Source: an uncultured Aeriscardovia sp. | GTDB taxonomy: Bacteria > Actinomycetota > Actinomycetes > Actinomycetales > Bifidobacteriaceae | Assembly (NCBI GenBank): GCA_903789535.1 | Contig: CAIFES010000001.1 | Coordinates: forward strand, 62,001-126,000 | DNA length: 64,000 bases | Direction: 5' to 3' | Shown: piece after piece, positions 56,512-64,000 of the stretch | How the letters are laid out: each line of letters opens with the position of its first letter | How positions within the stretch are numbered: position 1 is the stretch's first letter | The notes under the pieces: generated by a model | Database searches by the model: none | What the model was told of the DNA's origin: nothing | What the model saw: the letters and a program-made list of their open reading frames with translations, nothing else | Translations under genes and position numbers: made by a program

Positions 56512-57084
56512 TCAGCGCCGCGCAGGGCCCTTGCGTGCAGGACTTTTGTTCGCATGGCCCCTGTTGCTGCGCACAATGACGACGGAGACGACGATCAGAT
56601 ACACCACGCCGGCGAGCACGGCCGAGAGCAGGAACATCGGCCGGCTGAACCAGTCGTCATCCATGACGAGGATCCACACGAGCACAAACACCAGCACCTT
56701 GACGACGATGAACAGCGCGAGCGCGCGCACATAGCCGCCCATCCTCCCTCGGCTGTTGAGCCTGTTGCTCGCCAGAAGCGACATCGCCGCCGGGGTGGAC
56801 AGGCAGAAGAAGATGACGGTGAGCAGCCCGAATGCCACGCCCCACATGCCCTGCCCGCCATGGCACATGCCGCCGGCCAGGAGCAGCGGGATCGCCAGCA
56901 CGGCGAAGCTGACGAGGCTGCCGCGCACGATCTGCCGGCAGATCGTGCGCGTCCTGTCACCTGAGGGATAGGGTTCGGGCGGCACGCGCCGGTCGTCGTC
57001 GCAGCTCTGGTCGGCCAGGTCGTCATCGGTCACGGTCGGGTCAGCGTCGATCCCCTGCCGGCCCGGATCCTTACTCGCGCACAT
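56512..57084 (-). CDS. AtpI-like four-helix membrane protein
   Basis: 190 residues from the ATG at 57084, which overlaps the wecA end by 14 bases; a longer open frame upstream has no support. After about 55 polar residues there are four membrane helices (about residues 60-80, 85-105, 120-140, 150-172), which matches the Rv1303/AtpI-type proteins found between wecA/rfe and atpB in mycobacteria. The position directly after wecA supports this. However, no atp genes follow; guaB does. Function: possibly Mg transport or ATP synthase assembly in the family, unproven here. Confidence 0.65.
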   Translation of the reverse strand: MCASKDPGRQGIDADPTVTDDDLADQSCDDDRRVPPEPYPSGDRTRTICRQIVRGSLVSFAVLAIPLLLAGGMCHGGQGMWGVAFGLLTVIFFCLSTPAAMSLLASNRLNSRGRMGGYVRALALFIVVKVLVFVLVWILVMDDDWFSRPMFLLSAVLAGVVYLIVVSVVIVRSNRGHANKSPARKGPARR

Positions 57085-58264
57085 GCAGGCCGGCCCTTCC
57101 CGCGCTGTGCTGCCCGCGCGGTGTGACGACCTGTCCGCGGCGGATCGCGCGCTCGGCACGCTCCGCGCGCAGCTGTGGCAGACGGCGCAGCAGGTAGGGC
57201 AGGGCGGTGAGCACGGTGAGCACGGGGATGACGATCGCAAAGCCGATGAGCACCTGCCACCACGGGAAGAAGAGGAAGGCGACCGAGCCGAACGCGATGA
57301 CGGCCGCCCACGCCCACAGGATGAGCACGGCCGAGCGGATGGAATGGCCGATGCGGATCATGCGGTGGTGTAGATGCATGCGGTCGGGGTGCATGGGCGA
57401 CTCGCCGTGCGCCAGGCGCCGGATGATGGCGAGCACCATGTCGAGCACCGGCAGGAAGAGCACGAGGATGGGCAGCAGGATCGGCATGAAGATGGGCAGG
57501 TAGGTGGTGGTGTCCATCGTGGCCGGGTCGAGGTGGCCGGTGATGACGATCGAGGCGCAGGTGAGCAGATAGCCCAGCAGCATCGATCCCGAGTCGCCCA
57601 TGAACAGCTTGGCCGGATGCCAGTTGTGCATGAGGAAGCCGACGCACACGCCCACGAGCGCCACATCGATGACGATGGCCATGGAGGCGAAGCTCGGCTG
57701 GTCGCGGGCGAGCACGTAGCCGTAGGTGGCGAAGGCGATGCCGCCGATCGCGACGATGCCGGCCGCCAGTCCGTCGAGGCCGTCGACGAAGTTGACGGCG
57801 TTGATGGAGGCGACGATGAGGAACGCGGTCACGGCCATCGACAGCGACGGCGAGGCGGTGATGAGGCCCCTTCCCCATGGCAGCGAGACGATCTGCACGC
57901 CCTGCCAGCTCACCAGCACGGAGATGAGGATCTGCCCACTCATCTTGAGCATCCAGTCCAGATCCCAGATGTCGTCGCAGACGCCGAGCAGACAGATGAG
58001 CACCGCCCCCAGCAGGATGACCCACGCCTGGTTGGTCGAGTGCATGAGCGGGCCGATCCATGGCAGTGACTGGGCCATGCACAGTGCCACGGCGAAACCG
58101 AGCAGCATGGCCACCCCGCCCATGCGCGGGGTGGGGACCGTGTGAACGTCGCGGGCGCGGATCTCGCCGACGGCGCCCATGTCGATGGCGAGATGGCGGA
58201 CGAGCGGGGTCAGCAGGTACGTCGCGGCGCCTGCCACGGCGGCGATGAACAGATAGACCCTCAC
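57071..58264 (-). CDS. Undecaprenyl-phosphate glycosyl-1-phosphate transferase (WecA/MraY family)
   Basis: 397 residues from the GTG at 58264, which has AAGGAGG upstream; the ATG-like start 12 codons earlier is less likely. About eleven membrane helices. Motifs: the Asp-Asp pair of LLGVCDDIWDLDW (the DDxxD metal site), NAVNFVDGLDGLAAG, HPAKLFMGDSGSMLLGY, and the His cluster MHLHHRMIR on the last loop. It should transfer a sugar-1-phosphate (GlcNAc or similar) to decaprenyl or undecaprenyl phosphate as the first step of a cell-wall glycopolymer. Same place as rfe in mycobacteria, downstream of sua5. Confidence 0.93.
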   Translation of the reverse strand: MRVYLFIAAVAGAATYLLTPLVRHLAIDMGAVGEIRARDVHTVPTPRMGGVAMLLGFAVALCMAQSLPWIGPLMHSTNQAWVILLGAVLICLLGVCDDIWDLDWMLKMSGQILISVLVSWQGVQIVSLPWGRGLITASPSLSMAVTAFLIVASINAVNFVDGLDGLAAGIVAIGGIAFATYGYVLARDQPSFASMAIVIDVALVGVCVGFLMHNWHPAKLFMGDSGSMLLGYLLTCASIVITGHLDPATMDTTTYLPIFMPILLPILVLFLPVLDMVLAIIRRLAHGESPMHPDRMHLHHRMIRIGHSIRSAVLILWAWAAVIAFGSVAFLFFPWWQVLIGFAIVIPVLTVLTALPYLLRRLPQLRAERAERAIRRGQVVTPRGQHSAGRAGLHVRE

Positions 58265-58338
58265 TCGTCCTCCTTGCCGTGCGTGTGATAACGGGCACAC
58301 CGGACAGACACCATGCCGGTCCGGCGCGTCCGGTGCGT

Positions 58339-59103
58339 TCAGCTCTCCAGAATGCCGCGCAGCCGGGACTCGCTGATCACGCCCTCGCGCAGCACGTGGA
58401 TGCCGTCGTCGTCGGCCGGATCGTCCTCGACCACGGTGGAGGCCACTGGGCCGGGCGTCGGGCCGGCATCGAGATACAGCGCGACGGAAGAGCCCAGGGC
58501 GAGCGCCGCCTGTCGTGCGCTCGTGGCGGGCGGACGGCCGGAGATGTTGGCGCTCGTGGCGGCAAGCGGGCCGGTCACCTCGAGGATGCGGCGCAGCGGG
58601 GCGCTGTCGGGCACACGGATGGCCTGTGTGCGCACGCTGGCGCCGCCGCCGTCACCCGTAAGGCGCAGCGTGGCGAGACGGCAGTCCTGCCCCGCCGTGG
58701 CGATCGGGCTGAATCCGCCGGGCAGCAGCTCATCCGACAGACGCCGCAGCGGTTCGGACAGGTGGAGGTCGAGCCGGTCGAGCCAGTCGAGCGAGGGCAG
58801 CAGGATCTGCAGCGCTTTGGTGCGGGAACGGTGTTTGGCGTGGAACACCGCGGCGATGGCGGACGTGTCGAACGGGCTGCATGCCACGCCGTAGACGGTA
58901 TCGGTGGGCACGACGATGATTCCCCCGCCGCGCACGATGGTGCGCGCCTGGGAGAGGCCCGCCTCGTCGAGGCCGGTGATGTGTGCCCCGTCGATGACGC
59001 CGTCCTGCGCCTCCTGTTGTGCCGGCGCGTCCGTGTCCCCTGTCGCCGGATCCGGATTGGTGTTGTCGAAATCGGCGTTGCCGAAACGTGTCGTATCAGT
59101 CAT
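58339..59103 (-). CDS. Threonylcarbamoyl-AMP synthase (Sua5/YrdC family)
   Basis: 254 residues from the ATG at 59103, one base after the prmC stop. The YrdC fold makes the threonylcarbamoyl adenylate for tRNA t6A37. Motifs: GGIIVVPTDTVYGVACSPF (ATP/threonine site), HRSRTKAL, and TSANISGRPPATSA. The usual PGP(L/V)TL segment is changed here to LLPGGFSPIA. The first 45 residues are a low-similarity Asp/Thr-rich extension. No C-terminal Sua5 domain, so it is the short TsaC type in length. Its place between prmC and wecA is the same as in mycobacteria. Confidence 0.9.
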   Translation of the reverse strand: MTDTTRFGNADFDNTNPDPATGDTDAPAQQEAQDGVIDGAHITGLDEAGLSQARTIVRGGGIIVVPTDTVYGVACSPFDTSAIAAVFHAKHRSRTKALQILLPSLDWLDRLDLHLSEPLRRLSDELLPGGFSPIATAGQDCRLATLRLTGDGGGASVRTQAIRVPDSAPLRRILEVTGPLAATSANISGRPPATSARQAALALGSSVALYLDAGPTPGPVASTVVEDDPADDDGIHVLREGVISESRLRGILES

Positions 59104-59104
59104 G

Positions 59105-60283
59105 TCACTCCTTGTGTCCACCGGGGCGTCGTTGCCCCGCGGCGATACCGGGAAACCGGGCCTGCACCCAGCGCGGGCGGCCTGCCAGATCGCGGCAGCC
59201 GCGCACATCGGAAAAGCCCGTCTCCTCCAACTGTACTTGCAACGCGCGTTGCTGTGTGGGATCGTGCTCCATCACGATGATCCCGCCTGTGCGCAGCAGC
59301 GTCGGAAGCAGGGCGATGGTCCGCTCCGGGATGGCGAGTCCGTCGCCGCTGCCGCCATAGAGCGCCTCGTCGGGGTCGGCGGCCGCCTCCGGCTGTGTGA
59401 CAGGACGGTCAAGCGGCAGATAGGGCGGGTTGGTGATGACCGCGTCCAGCAGCCCGTCCTTGGCGCCGAGTCCACGCGCCGCCGCATGGATCTCCTCCCC
59501 CGCCTCGAAGACGTCGGCGAGGATCGGCACGTAGGTGCGGTGCAGCCATGGGTATCGCGTGGCGAACGCCTCGGCGTTTCGGCGCAGAAACGAGTAGGCA
59601 GCGGGACTTTTCTCCACGGCGATGACGGAGAGACCGGGCAGCTGCGCCGCACAGGCAAGCCCGATCGCCCCGCTGCCGGCAAACAGGTCGGCCATGATGA
59701 CCGGTTTGTACCCGCTCTGAACTTTCTGCGCATGTGCCATCCGCGCATCTGCCGTCTGTACATGTGCCGTCTGCGCCGTCGCCGCGTCTGCTCCTGTCCC
59801 AGCCTGCGACGCCTCCACGAGCGGGCGCAGCAGGTCGATGCCCGCGCCCGCCACCTGTTCCGTCTCGGGGCGCGGGACGAACACGCCCGGCCCCACGAGC
59901 AGATCGAGACCGCGGAACGGCGCCGTACCCTCGATCCACTGCAGCGGCTCGCGGCGGGTCCTGCGCACGATAGCGGCGAAGAAGTCCTTCAGCCCGGCAT
60001 GGGCGATATGCGGGTCCTCCTCACGGGCGAGGGATGTGCCGAGCAGCCCCCACAGACGCACCCGGGAGACCGTCGCCTCCTCATCCCCGTTGTGCCGCAG
60101 GGCCCAGGAGAGCAGGTCCTCCGCCTCGGCACGGGCGACGGCGGTATCGATGCCGGCACCGACAAGTGCGCTCGCCGCGTTGCCCAGCAGCCTGTCGAGC
60201 GGTGTGTCGATGCCGGCGGCCGCCGGTATGTCACCAGCGTTGCGATCGTCCTGATGACGTGCCGAGTGCGCCATAGCCGTCAT
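59105..60283 (-). CDS. prmC: Peptide chain release factor N5-glutamine methyltransferase
   Basis: 392 residues, ATG overlapping the prfA stop (ATGA). PrmC methylates the Gln of the GGQ motif in release factors, so its coupling to prfA makes sense. SAM-binding loop ADLFAGSGAIGLACA and substrate motif ITNPPYLPLD are present. An insert of about 35 residues, rich in Ala, Thr, Gln and His (about residues 160-195), comes before the SAM motif; its DNA is repetitive (CATGTGCCGTCTG units). The N-terminal helical domain (LDRLLGNAASALVGAGI) is normal. Confidence 0.94.
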   Translation of the reverse strand: MTAMAHSARHQDDRNAGDIPAAAGIDTPLDRLLGNAASALVGAGIDTAVARAEAEDLLSWALRHNGDEEATVSRVRLWGLLGTSLAREEDPHIAHAGLKDFFAAIVRRTRREPLQWIEGTAPFRGLDLLVGPGVFVPRPETEQVAGAGIDLLRPLVEASQAGTGADAATAQTAHVQTADARMAHAQKVQSGYKPVIMADLFAGSGAIGLACAAQLPGLSVIAVEKSPAAYSFLRRNAEAFATRYPWLHRTYVPILADVFEAGEEIHAAARGLGAKDGLLDAVITNPPYLPLDRPVTQPEAAADPDEALYGGSGDGLAIPERTIALLPTLLRTGGIIVMEHDPTQQRALQVQLEETGFSDVRGCRDLAGRPRWVQARFPGIAAGQRRPGGHKE

Positions 60284-61509
60284 CGTCCCTGCGCCGCCTG
60301 AGTGGAGAGACGCTCGGCCTCATCGGCCTGGATGTCCGATTCGATCACGGCGTCGAGATCGCCGGCGAGTACCTGGTCGAGGTTATAAGCCTTGAAGCCT
60401 GTGCGGTGGTCGACGATGCGGTTCTCGGGGAAGTTGTACGTGCGGATGCGCTGTGAGCGGTCGAGGTTGAGGACCTGGCTCTTCCTCGCATCGGCGGCCT
60501 TTTGCGCCTCTTGCTCGCGTTTGAGCGCGATGAGGCGCGAGCGCAGGATGCGCATGCCGGCGGCACGGTTCTGGATCTGGCTGCGCTGGTCCTGCATGCT
60601 CACAACGATGCCGGTGGGCAGATGCGTGATGCGCACGGCGGAATACGTGGTGTTGACACCCTGACCGCCCGGTCCGGAGGCCTGGAACGTGTCGATACGC
60701 AGATCTTTGGGATCGATCTCGACCTCGTCGCCGTCATCGTCGATCTCGGGGAACACATAGACGCCGGCGGCCGATGTCTGGATCCGGCCCTGCGTGTCGG
60801 TGACGGGCACGCGCTGGACGCGATGGACGCCGCCCTCGTATTTCAGGCTCGCCCAGACCCCGTCCTTGGCGGAGGCGGGATGCGGGGCGTGGAAGGCGAT
60901 CTGTGCGTCCTTGACGCCGCCCAGGCTCGTGCCGCTCATCGACTGGATCTCGGTTTTCCAGCCGCGCCGTTCGGCGTAACGGGTGTACATGCGCAGCAGG
61001 TCGGCGGCGAAAAGCGCGGCCTCCTCCCCACCCGTGCCGGCCTTGATTTCCATGATGACGTCACGGATATCGTCAGGGTCACGCGGGATGAGCGCGTGCA
61101 GCAGCCGCTGCCGTGCCTGCGGGATCTGCGCGTCGAGCCGGCGCGCTTCGGCGGCGAAATCGGCATCGGCGCCGGCGAGTTCGCGGGCGGCACGGGCGTC
61201 TTCGGTGAGGCGGAGCAGATGATGGTGAGCCTCGACGATCGGCTCGAGATCACTGTGCCGCTGTCCGAGCCGTCGGATCGCGTCCGGGTCGGAGGCGAGC
61301 GCAGGGTCGGCCATCTTCCGCTCGATATCGGCATATTCCTTTTCTGCCGCGCGGGCGGCGGGAAAATCATCGGTGCCCTGTGCTGTCGCCTTCGCCGTCT
61401 CGTCGGCCAGATCCGTCGCCGCGTCCGGCCGGTCTGCCGCATGGTGCGGGGACGGGACTGGACGGATCGAATTCATGGAATTTTGCGAAGTGCTGCCGTG
61501 TTCGGCCAT
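60280..61509 (-). CDS. prfA: Peptide chain release factor 1
   Basis: 409 residues from the ATG at 61509, with AGGGG upstream; a GTG at 61521 overlaps the ClC stop. RF1 reads UAA and UAG. The tripeptide recognition motif is PVT (QRVPVTDTQGRIQ), a variant of the RF1 PxT class, and the GGQ motif is in SGPGGQGVNTTYSAVRI. The N-terminus has about 45 extra residues that look disordered. The gene is followed by prmC with a four-base overlap, so RF1 and its methylase are made together. Confidence 0.96.
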   Translation of the reverse strand: MAEHGSTSQNSMNSIRPVPSPHHAADRPDAATDLADETAKATAQGTDDFPAARAAEKEYADIERKMADPALASDPDAIRRLGQRHSDLEPIVEAHHHLLRLTEDARAARELAGADADFAAEARRLDAQIPQARQRLLHALIPRDPDDIRDVIMEIKAGTGGEEAALFAADLLRMYTRYAERRGWKTEIQSMSGTSLGGVKDAQIAFHAPHPASAKDGVWASLKYEGGVHRVQRVPVTDTQGRIQTSAAGVYVFPEIDDDGDEVEIDPKDLRIDTFQASGPGGQGVNTTYSAVRITHLPTGIVVSMQDQRSQIQNRAAGMRILRSRLIALKREQEAQKAADARKSQVLNLDRSQRIRTYNFPENRIVDHRTGFKAYNLDQVLAGDLDAVIESDIQADEAERLSTQAAQGR

Positions 61510-61517
61510 CACGCCCC

Positions 61518-63272
61518 TCACGCCTCCTGTGCGCCGGACTGTGCCGCGGACGACGCCGACGCCGTCCTGCCAGCGCCGGCCTTACCGGCTGTCGCGTTCT
61601 TTGCCGTGCCGGCAAGCCGTGCCTGCGCGAGCGGTGCGTCTGTGTGCGCCACACGGCCACGGCGCCAGTAGCGGGCGGCGATCGCATAGTTGAGCCGGCC
61701 CAGCTCGTCATAGATCGGCTCGCCGCCCAGCAGGTCGTAGACCATGTAGGCGAGCAGCGTGACCACGCCCAGTGGCTGCAGCTGTGCGTAGGAGGTCATC
61801 TCCATCACCAGCAGGATGGCCGTGAGCGGGGCCTTGGTGACCGCGCCAAACAGGCCGGCCATGGCGGCGATGGCCATGAGCGCGGCGTAACCGGGCGTAT
61901 CGGCATGCGCCCCCATCGCCACGAGGATCTTCTCCATGCCCATACCGCTCAGGGCGCCAAGCACGAGGATCGGCAGGAAGATGCCGCCCGGCACGCCCGA
62001 GCCGTACGAGAGCTGGGAGCCGATGAGCCGGACCACGAAGTAGAGCAGGATCATCCAGAAACTGAGCCGGACGCTGTGCGAGGCGAGGAACGAGACGAAA
62101 TCGTTGCCGCCGCCGAGCACCTCGGGCAGCAGCAGCCCGCACAGGATCATCAGCATCATCGGTACGAAGCCGCGCAGACCCTGCGGCACGCGCAGCACGG
62201 CGTACAGGCCGATGCCGAGCTTGAGCGTCCACTCATACAGCTTGGCGATCAGGCCGACGGCGAAGGCGACGAGCAGCAGCTGCCAGTAATCGGAGATCGG
62301 CAGACGCACCGGCGTGGGAAAGACGAACACCGGGCCCAGTCCGAAGATCTCCTTGGCGACGGCCGAGGAGACGAGTGCGGAGGCGAGCGAGCAGAACGCC
62401 GTCTGCAGAGTGAAACGGCCGAAGATCTCCTCGACCACGAAGATCATGCCGGCGATGGGGGCACTGAACGCGGCGGCGAGACCCGCCGCGGCACCGGCGG
62501 CGACGAGCTCCTTGCGGTTGCTGCGGGTGGTGTGGCTCACGTTGCCCATGCCCATGCCCACAGCCGCGCCGATCTGAACGGACGGGCCCTCGCGACCCAG
62601 GAACAGGCCGGGTGCGAAGGCGAGCAGACCGCCGATGATCTTGCTCCACAGAACGCGCCACCAATGGAAGAAGATCGGCCGCGAGGAGCGCAGACGCGCC
62701 TCGACCATCGGGATGCCCGAACCGGAGACGGCCGGCTCGTGGCGCACGATGAGCGCGATGAGCACGGAAAGGATGAGGCTGGCGGCGATGATGACGGCGA
62801 TCATCCACCAGTTGCCGGCGCGGGTAAAGGCGTACAGGCGGCGCACCTGCGGGATGAGGGCGCCCACGGCCCAGCGGAACGCCGAGACGACGAGGCCGAC
62901 GAGCAGGCCGAGCACGAGCGACCAGCCGAACAGGCGGGCGGAGACGGAATGATGGCGGAACCGGCGCAGCTCGTCGCCGACCGCGTTGACGGGGTGTCGG
63001 CGCACCGATGTCCAGAACGACTGCGCATGCGTCTGCTCGAACGGATGCTCCCATTGCCCGCGGCTCGAGCGATGGACGGCGGGCTGATAGCCGGCGAGGT
63101 AGTCATGCATCAGCGGTGCCGCGCCGTCACGCTGCCGGGAGGGGTGGTCGCGCGCCCGGCCGTCATCGATGTTCGCGGGGGCATCGCCACCGGATGCACG
63201 CCCCTGCGGCATCGCGGAGTACGAGGGATCCTCGCCCGCCCCTGCGGTCATCGGCCGTTTCGTATCTGCCAT
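61518..63272 (-). CDS. ClC-family chloride/proton exchanger
   Basis: 584 residues from the ATG at 63272, preceded by GGGAGGAAG. About ten membrane helices. The three signature regions are intact: GSGIPMVEARL, GREGPSVQIGAAVG, with the gating Glu, and GSGVPGGIFLPILV. The proton-side Glu is also present in FVVEEIFGRF, so an exchanger rather than a channel is more likely. The first 80 residues are cytoplasmic and the last 45 a low-complexity Ala/Gly/Thr tail; no CBS domains. Its stop overlaps a prfA start (GTGA). Confidence 0.93.
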   Translation of the reverse strand: MADTKRPMTAGAGEDPSYSAMPQGRASGGDAPANIDDGRARDHPSRQRDGAAPLMHDYLAGYQPAVHRSSRGQWEHPFEQTHAQSFWTSVRRHPVNAVGDELRRFRHHSVSARLFGWSLVLGLLVGLVVSAFRWAVGALIPQVRRLYAFTRAGNWWMIAVIIAASLILSVLIALIVRHEPAVSGSGIPMVEARLRSSRPIFFHWWRVLWSKIIGGLLAFAPGLFLGREGPSVQIGAAVGMGMGNVSHTTRSNRKELVAAGAAAGLAAAFSAPIAGMIFVVEEIFGRFTLQTAFCSLASALVSSAVAKEIFGLGPVFVFPTPVRLPISDYWQLLLVAFAVGLIAKLYEWTLKLGIGLYAVLRVPQGLRGFVPMMLMILCGLLLPEVLGGGNDFVSFLASHSVRLSFWMILLYFVVRLIGSQLSYGSGVPGGIFLPILVLGALSGMGMEKILVAMGAHADTPGYAALMAIAAMAGLFGAVTKAPLTAILLVMEMTSYAQLQPLGVVTLLAYMVYDLLGGEPIYDELGRLNYAIAARYWRRGRVAHTDAPLAQARLAGTAKNATAGKAGAGRTASASSAAQSGAQEA

Positions 63273-63363
63273 ACGCTTCCTCCCTCGCCCTGCGTCCGCC
63301 GTCCCGGCCGACGTGCCCGTGCCTTCTGTTGTCATCGATATTCCCCGATACTACGCCGGGCAC

Positions 63364-63398
63364 AAAAAATCCCCGGTGCCGAAAGGCTGCCGGGGATC
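63364..63398 (-). terminator. Terminator of groES
   Basis: ATCCCCGG pairs with CCGGGGAT, with further inner pairing, and six Ts follow on the minus strand. A second palindrome, CCGGGATATCCCGG (63405-63418), lies between it and the groES stop. Confidence 0.92.
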
Positions 63399-63425
63399 AG
63401 CTAAACCGGGATATCCCGGCCTTCC

Positions 63426-63719
63426 TCACTTGAGGATGGCCAGGATGTCGCGCGCGGAGACGATGAGATACTCCTCACCCTTGTAGGTGAGCTGGGTGCC
63501 GCCATAACGGCTGTAGAGCACCTGGTCGCCGACCTTGACGTCGACCGGGATGCGCTCGCCCTTGTCATCGCGGCGGCCCGGGCCGACAGCGAGGACCTCG
63601 CCCTGCTGCGGCTTCTCCTTTGCGGTGTCCGGGATGACCAGACCCGATGCGGTGGTGGTCTCCGCCGGTGCCTGCTTGATGATGACCTTGTCCTCCAATG
63701 GCGTGAGTGCGACTGCCAT
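63426..63719 (-). CDS. groES: Co-chaperonin GroES
   Basis: 97 residues with CAAGGAGG before the ATG. GroES caps the GroEL ring. The N-terminal [19 protein letters not shown] begins the mobile-loop region (about residues 16-34, with SGLVIPD), and [19 protein letters not shown] and [15 protein letters not shown] complete the fold. It is not followed by groEL in this window, the normal bifidobacterial situation, and is closed by its own terminator. A CIRCE element 97 bases upstream predicts HrcA control under heat stress. Confidence 0.97.
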   Translation of the reverse strand: MAVALTPLEDKVIIKQAPAETTTASGLVIPDTAKEKPQQGEVLAVGPGRRDDKGERIPVDVKVGDQVLYSRYGGTQLTYKGEEYLIVSARDILAILK

Positions 63720-63815
63720 TGCGAGCCTCCTTGTTGTGAGCCTGATGAGTCTTTGTGCCTCGTTCGGCGGCTGACGAACGCCTCCCGCGGTTCCGCGATT
63801 CAGTCTAGCACGCCT

Positions 63816-63842
63816 TTAGCACTCTCATGCCACGAGTGCTAA
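63816..63842 (-). promoter_or_regulatory. CIRCE element (HrcA operator) of groES
   Basis: TTAGCACTC, nine spacer bases, then GAGTGCTAA: a perfect CIRCE inverted repeat. It lies upstream of groES, so HrcA repression is expected. A -10-like TAGACT on the minus strand lies a little further towards the gene. Confidence 0.97.
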
Positions 63843-63939
63843 TAGCAAAAACGGCACCGCCCGGATGCCGGTCCCACCGTGTTCGTCCCTGCGTCGAGTG
63901 CGTTCACCCCGCGTGTCGGGCATGTCCGGCCCCGTCGAT

Positions 63940-64000
63940 TTATCCCTGACGGCGCGAGAGGATATCCGACACATCGACGGCAAGCCCCGTACCATGCGCC
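63940..64000 (-). CDS. 3' end of an unidentified gene, cut by the window edge
   Basis: The minus strand ends with a frame of 19 codons, GTGLAVDVSDILSRRQG followed by TAA at 63940-63942. The frame is open to the window edge. Neighbours in other actinobacteria at this place are tsaD-like genes, but the 19 residues are not enough to identify it. It would be transcribed towards groES. Confidence 0.4.
   Translation of the reverse strand, partial: AHGTGLAVDVSDILSRRQG

Noticed and set aside
61380-63404. Plus-strand frame of about 670 codons over the ClC gene
   Set aside because: Antisense to the ClC exchanger; His/Asp/Arg/Glu composition is typical of shadow frames.

Overview
The window is high-GC actinobacterial chromosome. 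Gene content and order, and the style of the housekeeping proteins (SD-led and leaderless starts, GTG/TTG starts, acidic tails, CIRCE-controlled groES), fit the Bifidobacteriaceae best; the genus cannot be fixed from the sequence alone. No rRNA, tRNA, CRISPR array, insertion sequence or phage gene was recognised. From about 12.3 kb to the right end almost every gene is on the minus strand; the left 12 kb is on the plus strand.

Left part (1-12.2 kb, plus): a tightly overlapping MoxR / DUF58 / membrane / VWA / VWA / membrane operon ending at a strong terminator; a two-gene unit of a small WXG-motif protein and an alpha/beta hydrolase with a GHSQG motif; purB overlapping a very large membrane protein (pseudokinase-like middle plus a YbhN/LPG-synthase-type flippase domain); and the HU gene with its own terminator.

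Centre-left (12.3-28.7 kb, minus, read right to left): the str operon rpsL-rpsG-fusA-tuf, then efp-nusB, gmk-rpoZ, metK-priA, a HAD phosphatase, fmt-rsmB and an inositol-phosphatase-like gene with a damaged metal motif. The order gmk-rpoZ-metK-priA-fmt-rsmB is the familiar actinobacterial one, but carAB/pyr genes and dfp (coaBC) are not at their usual places in it.

Centre (28.7-33.4 kb): an accessory block sits between rpoC and rpsL. It holds a remnant of a glycerophosphodiester phosphodiesterase gene, a three-gene MacAB-like efflux system (adaptor, ATPase, FtsX-type permease) and an AT-rich lipoprotein gene with no recognised family. Two operator-like palindromes lie in front of these genes.

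Centre-right (33.4-48.6 kb, minus): nusA-infB-rbfA-truB-ribF, then rpoB-rpoC behind a clear sigma-A-type promoter with a 5' leader of about 180 nt. RpoC, RpoZ and RbfA end in low-complexity acidic tails.

Right part (48.7-64 kb): one plus-strand lipoprotein, then on the minus strand groES (CIRCE), a ClC exchanger, prfA-prmC-sua5-wecA-atpI-like (the same order as in mycobacteria, but followed by guaB instead of the atp operon), a DUF2975-like membrane protein, orn, a PIF1-type helicase and proS. Orn has Asp where the DEDDh family has its catalytic His, and its leader contains repeats that encode a small upstream frame overlapping the orn start. The far right edge cuts an unidentified minus-strand gene.
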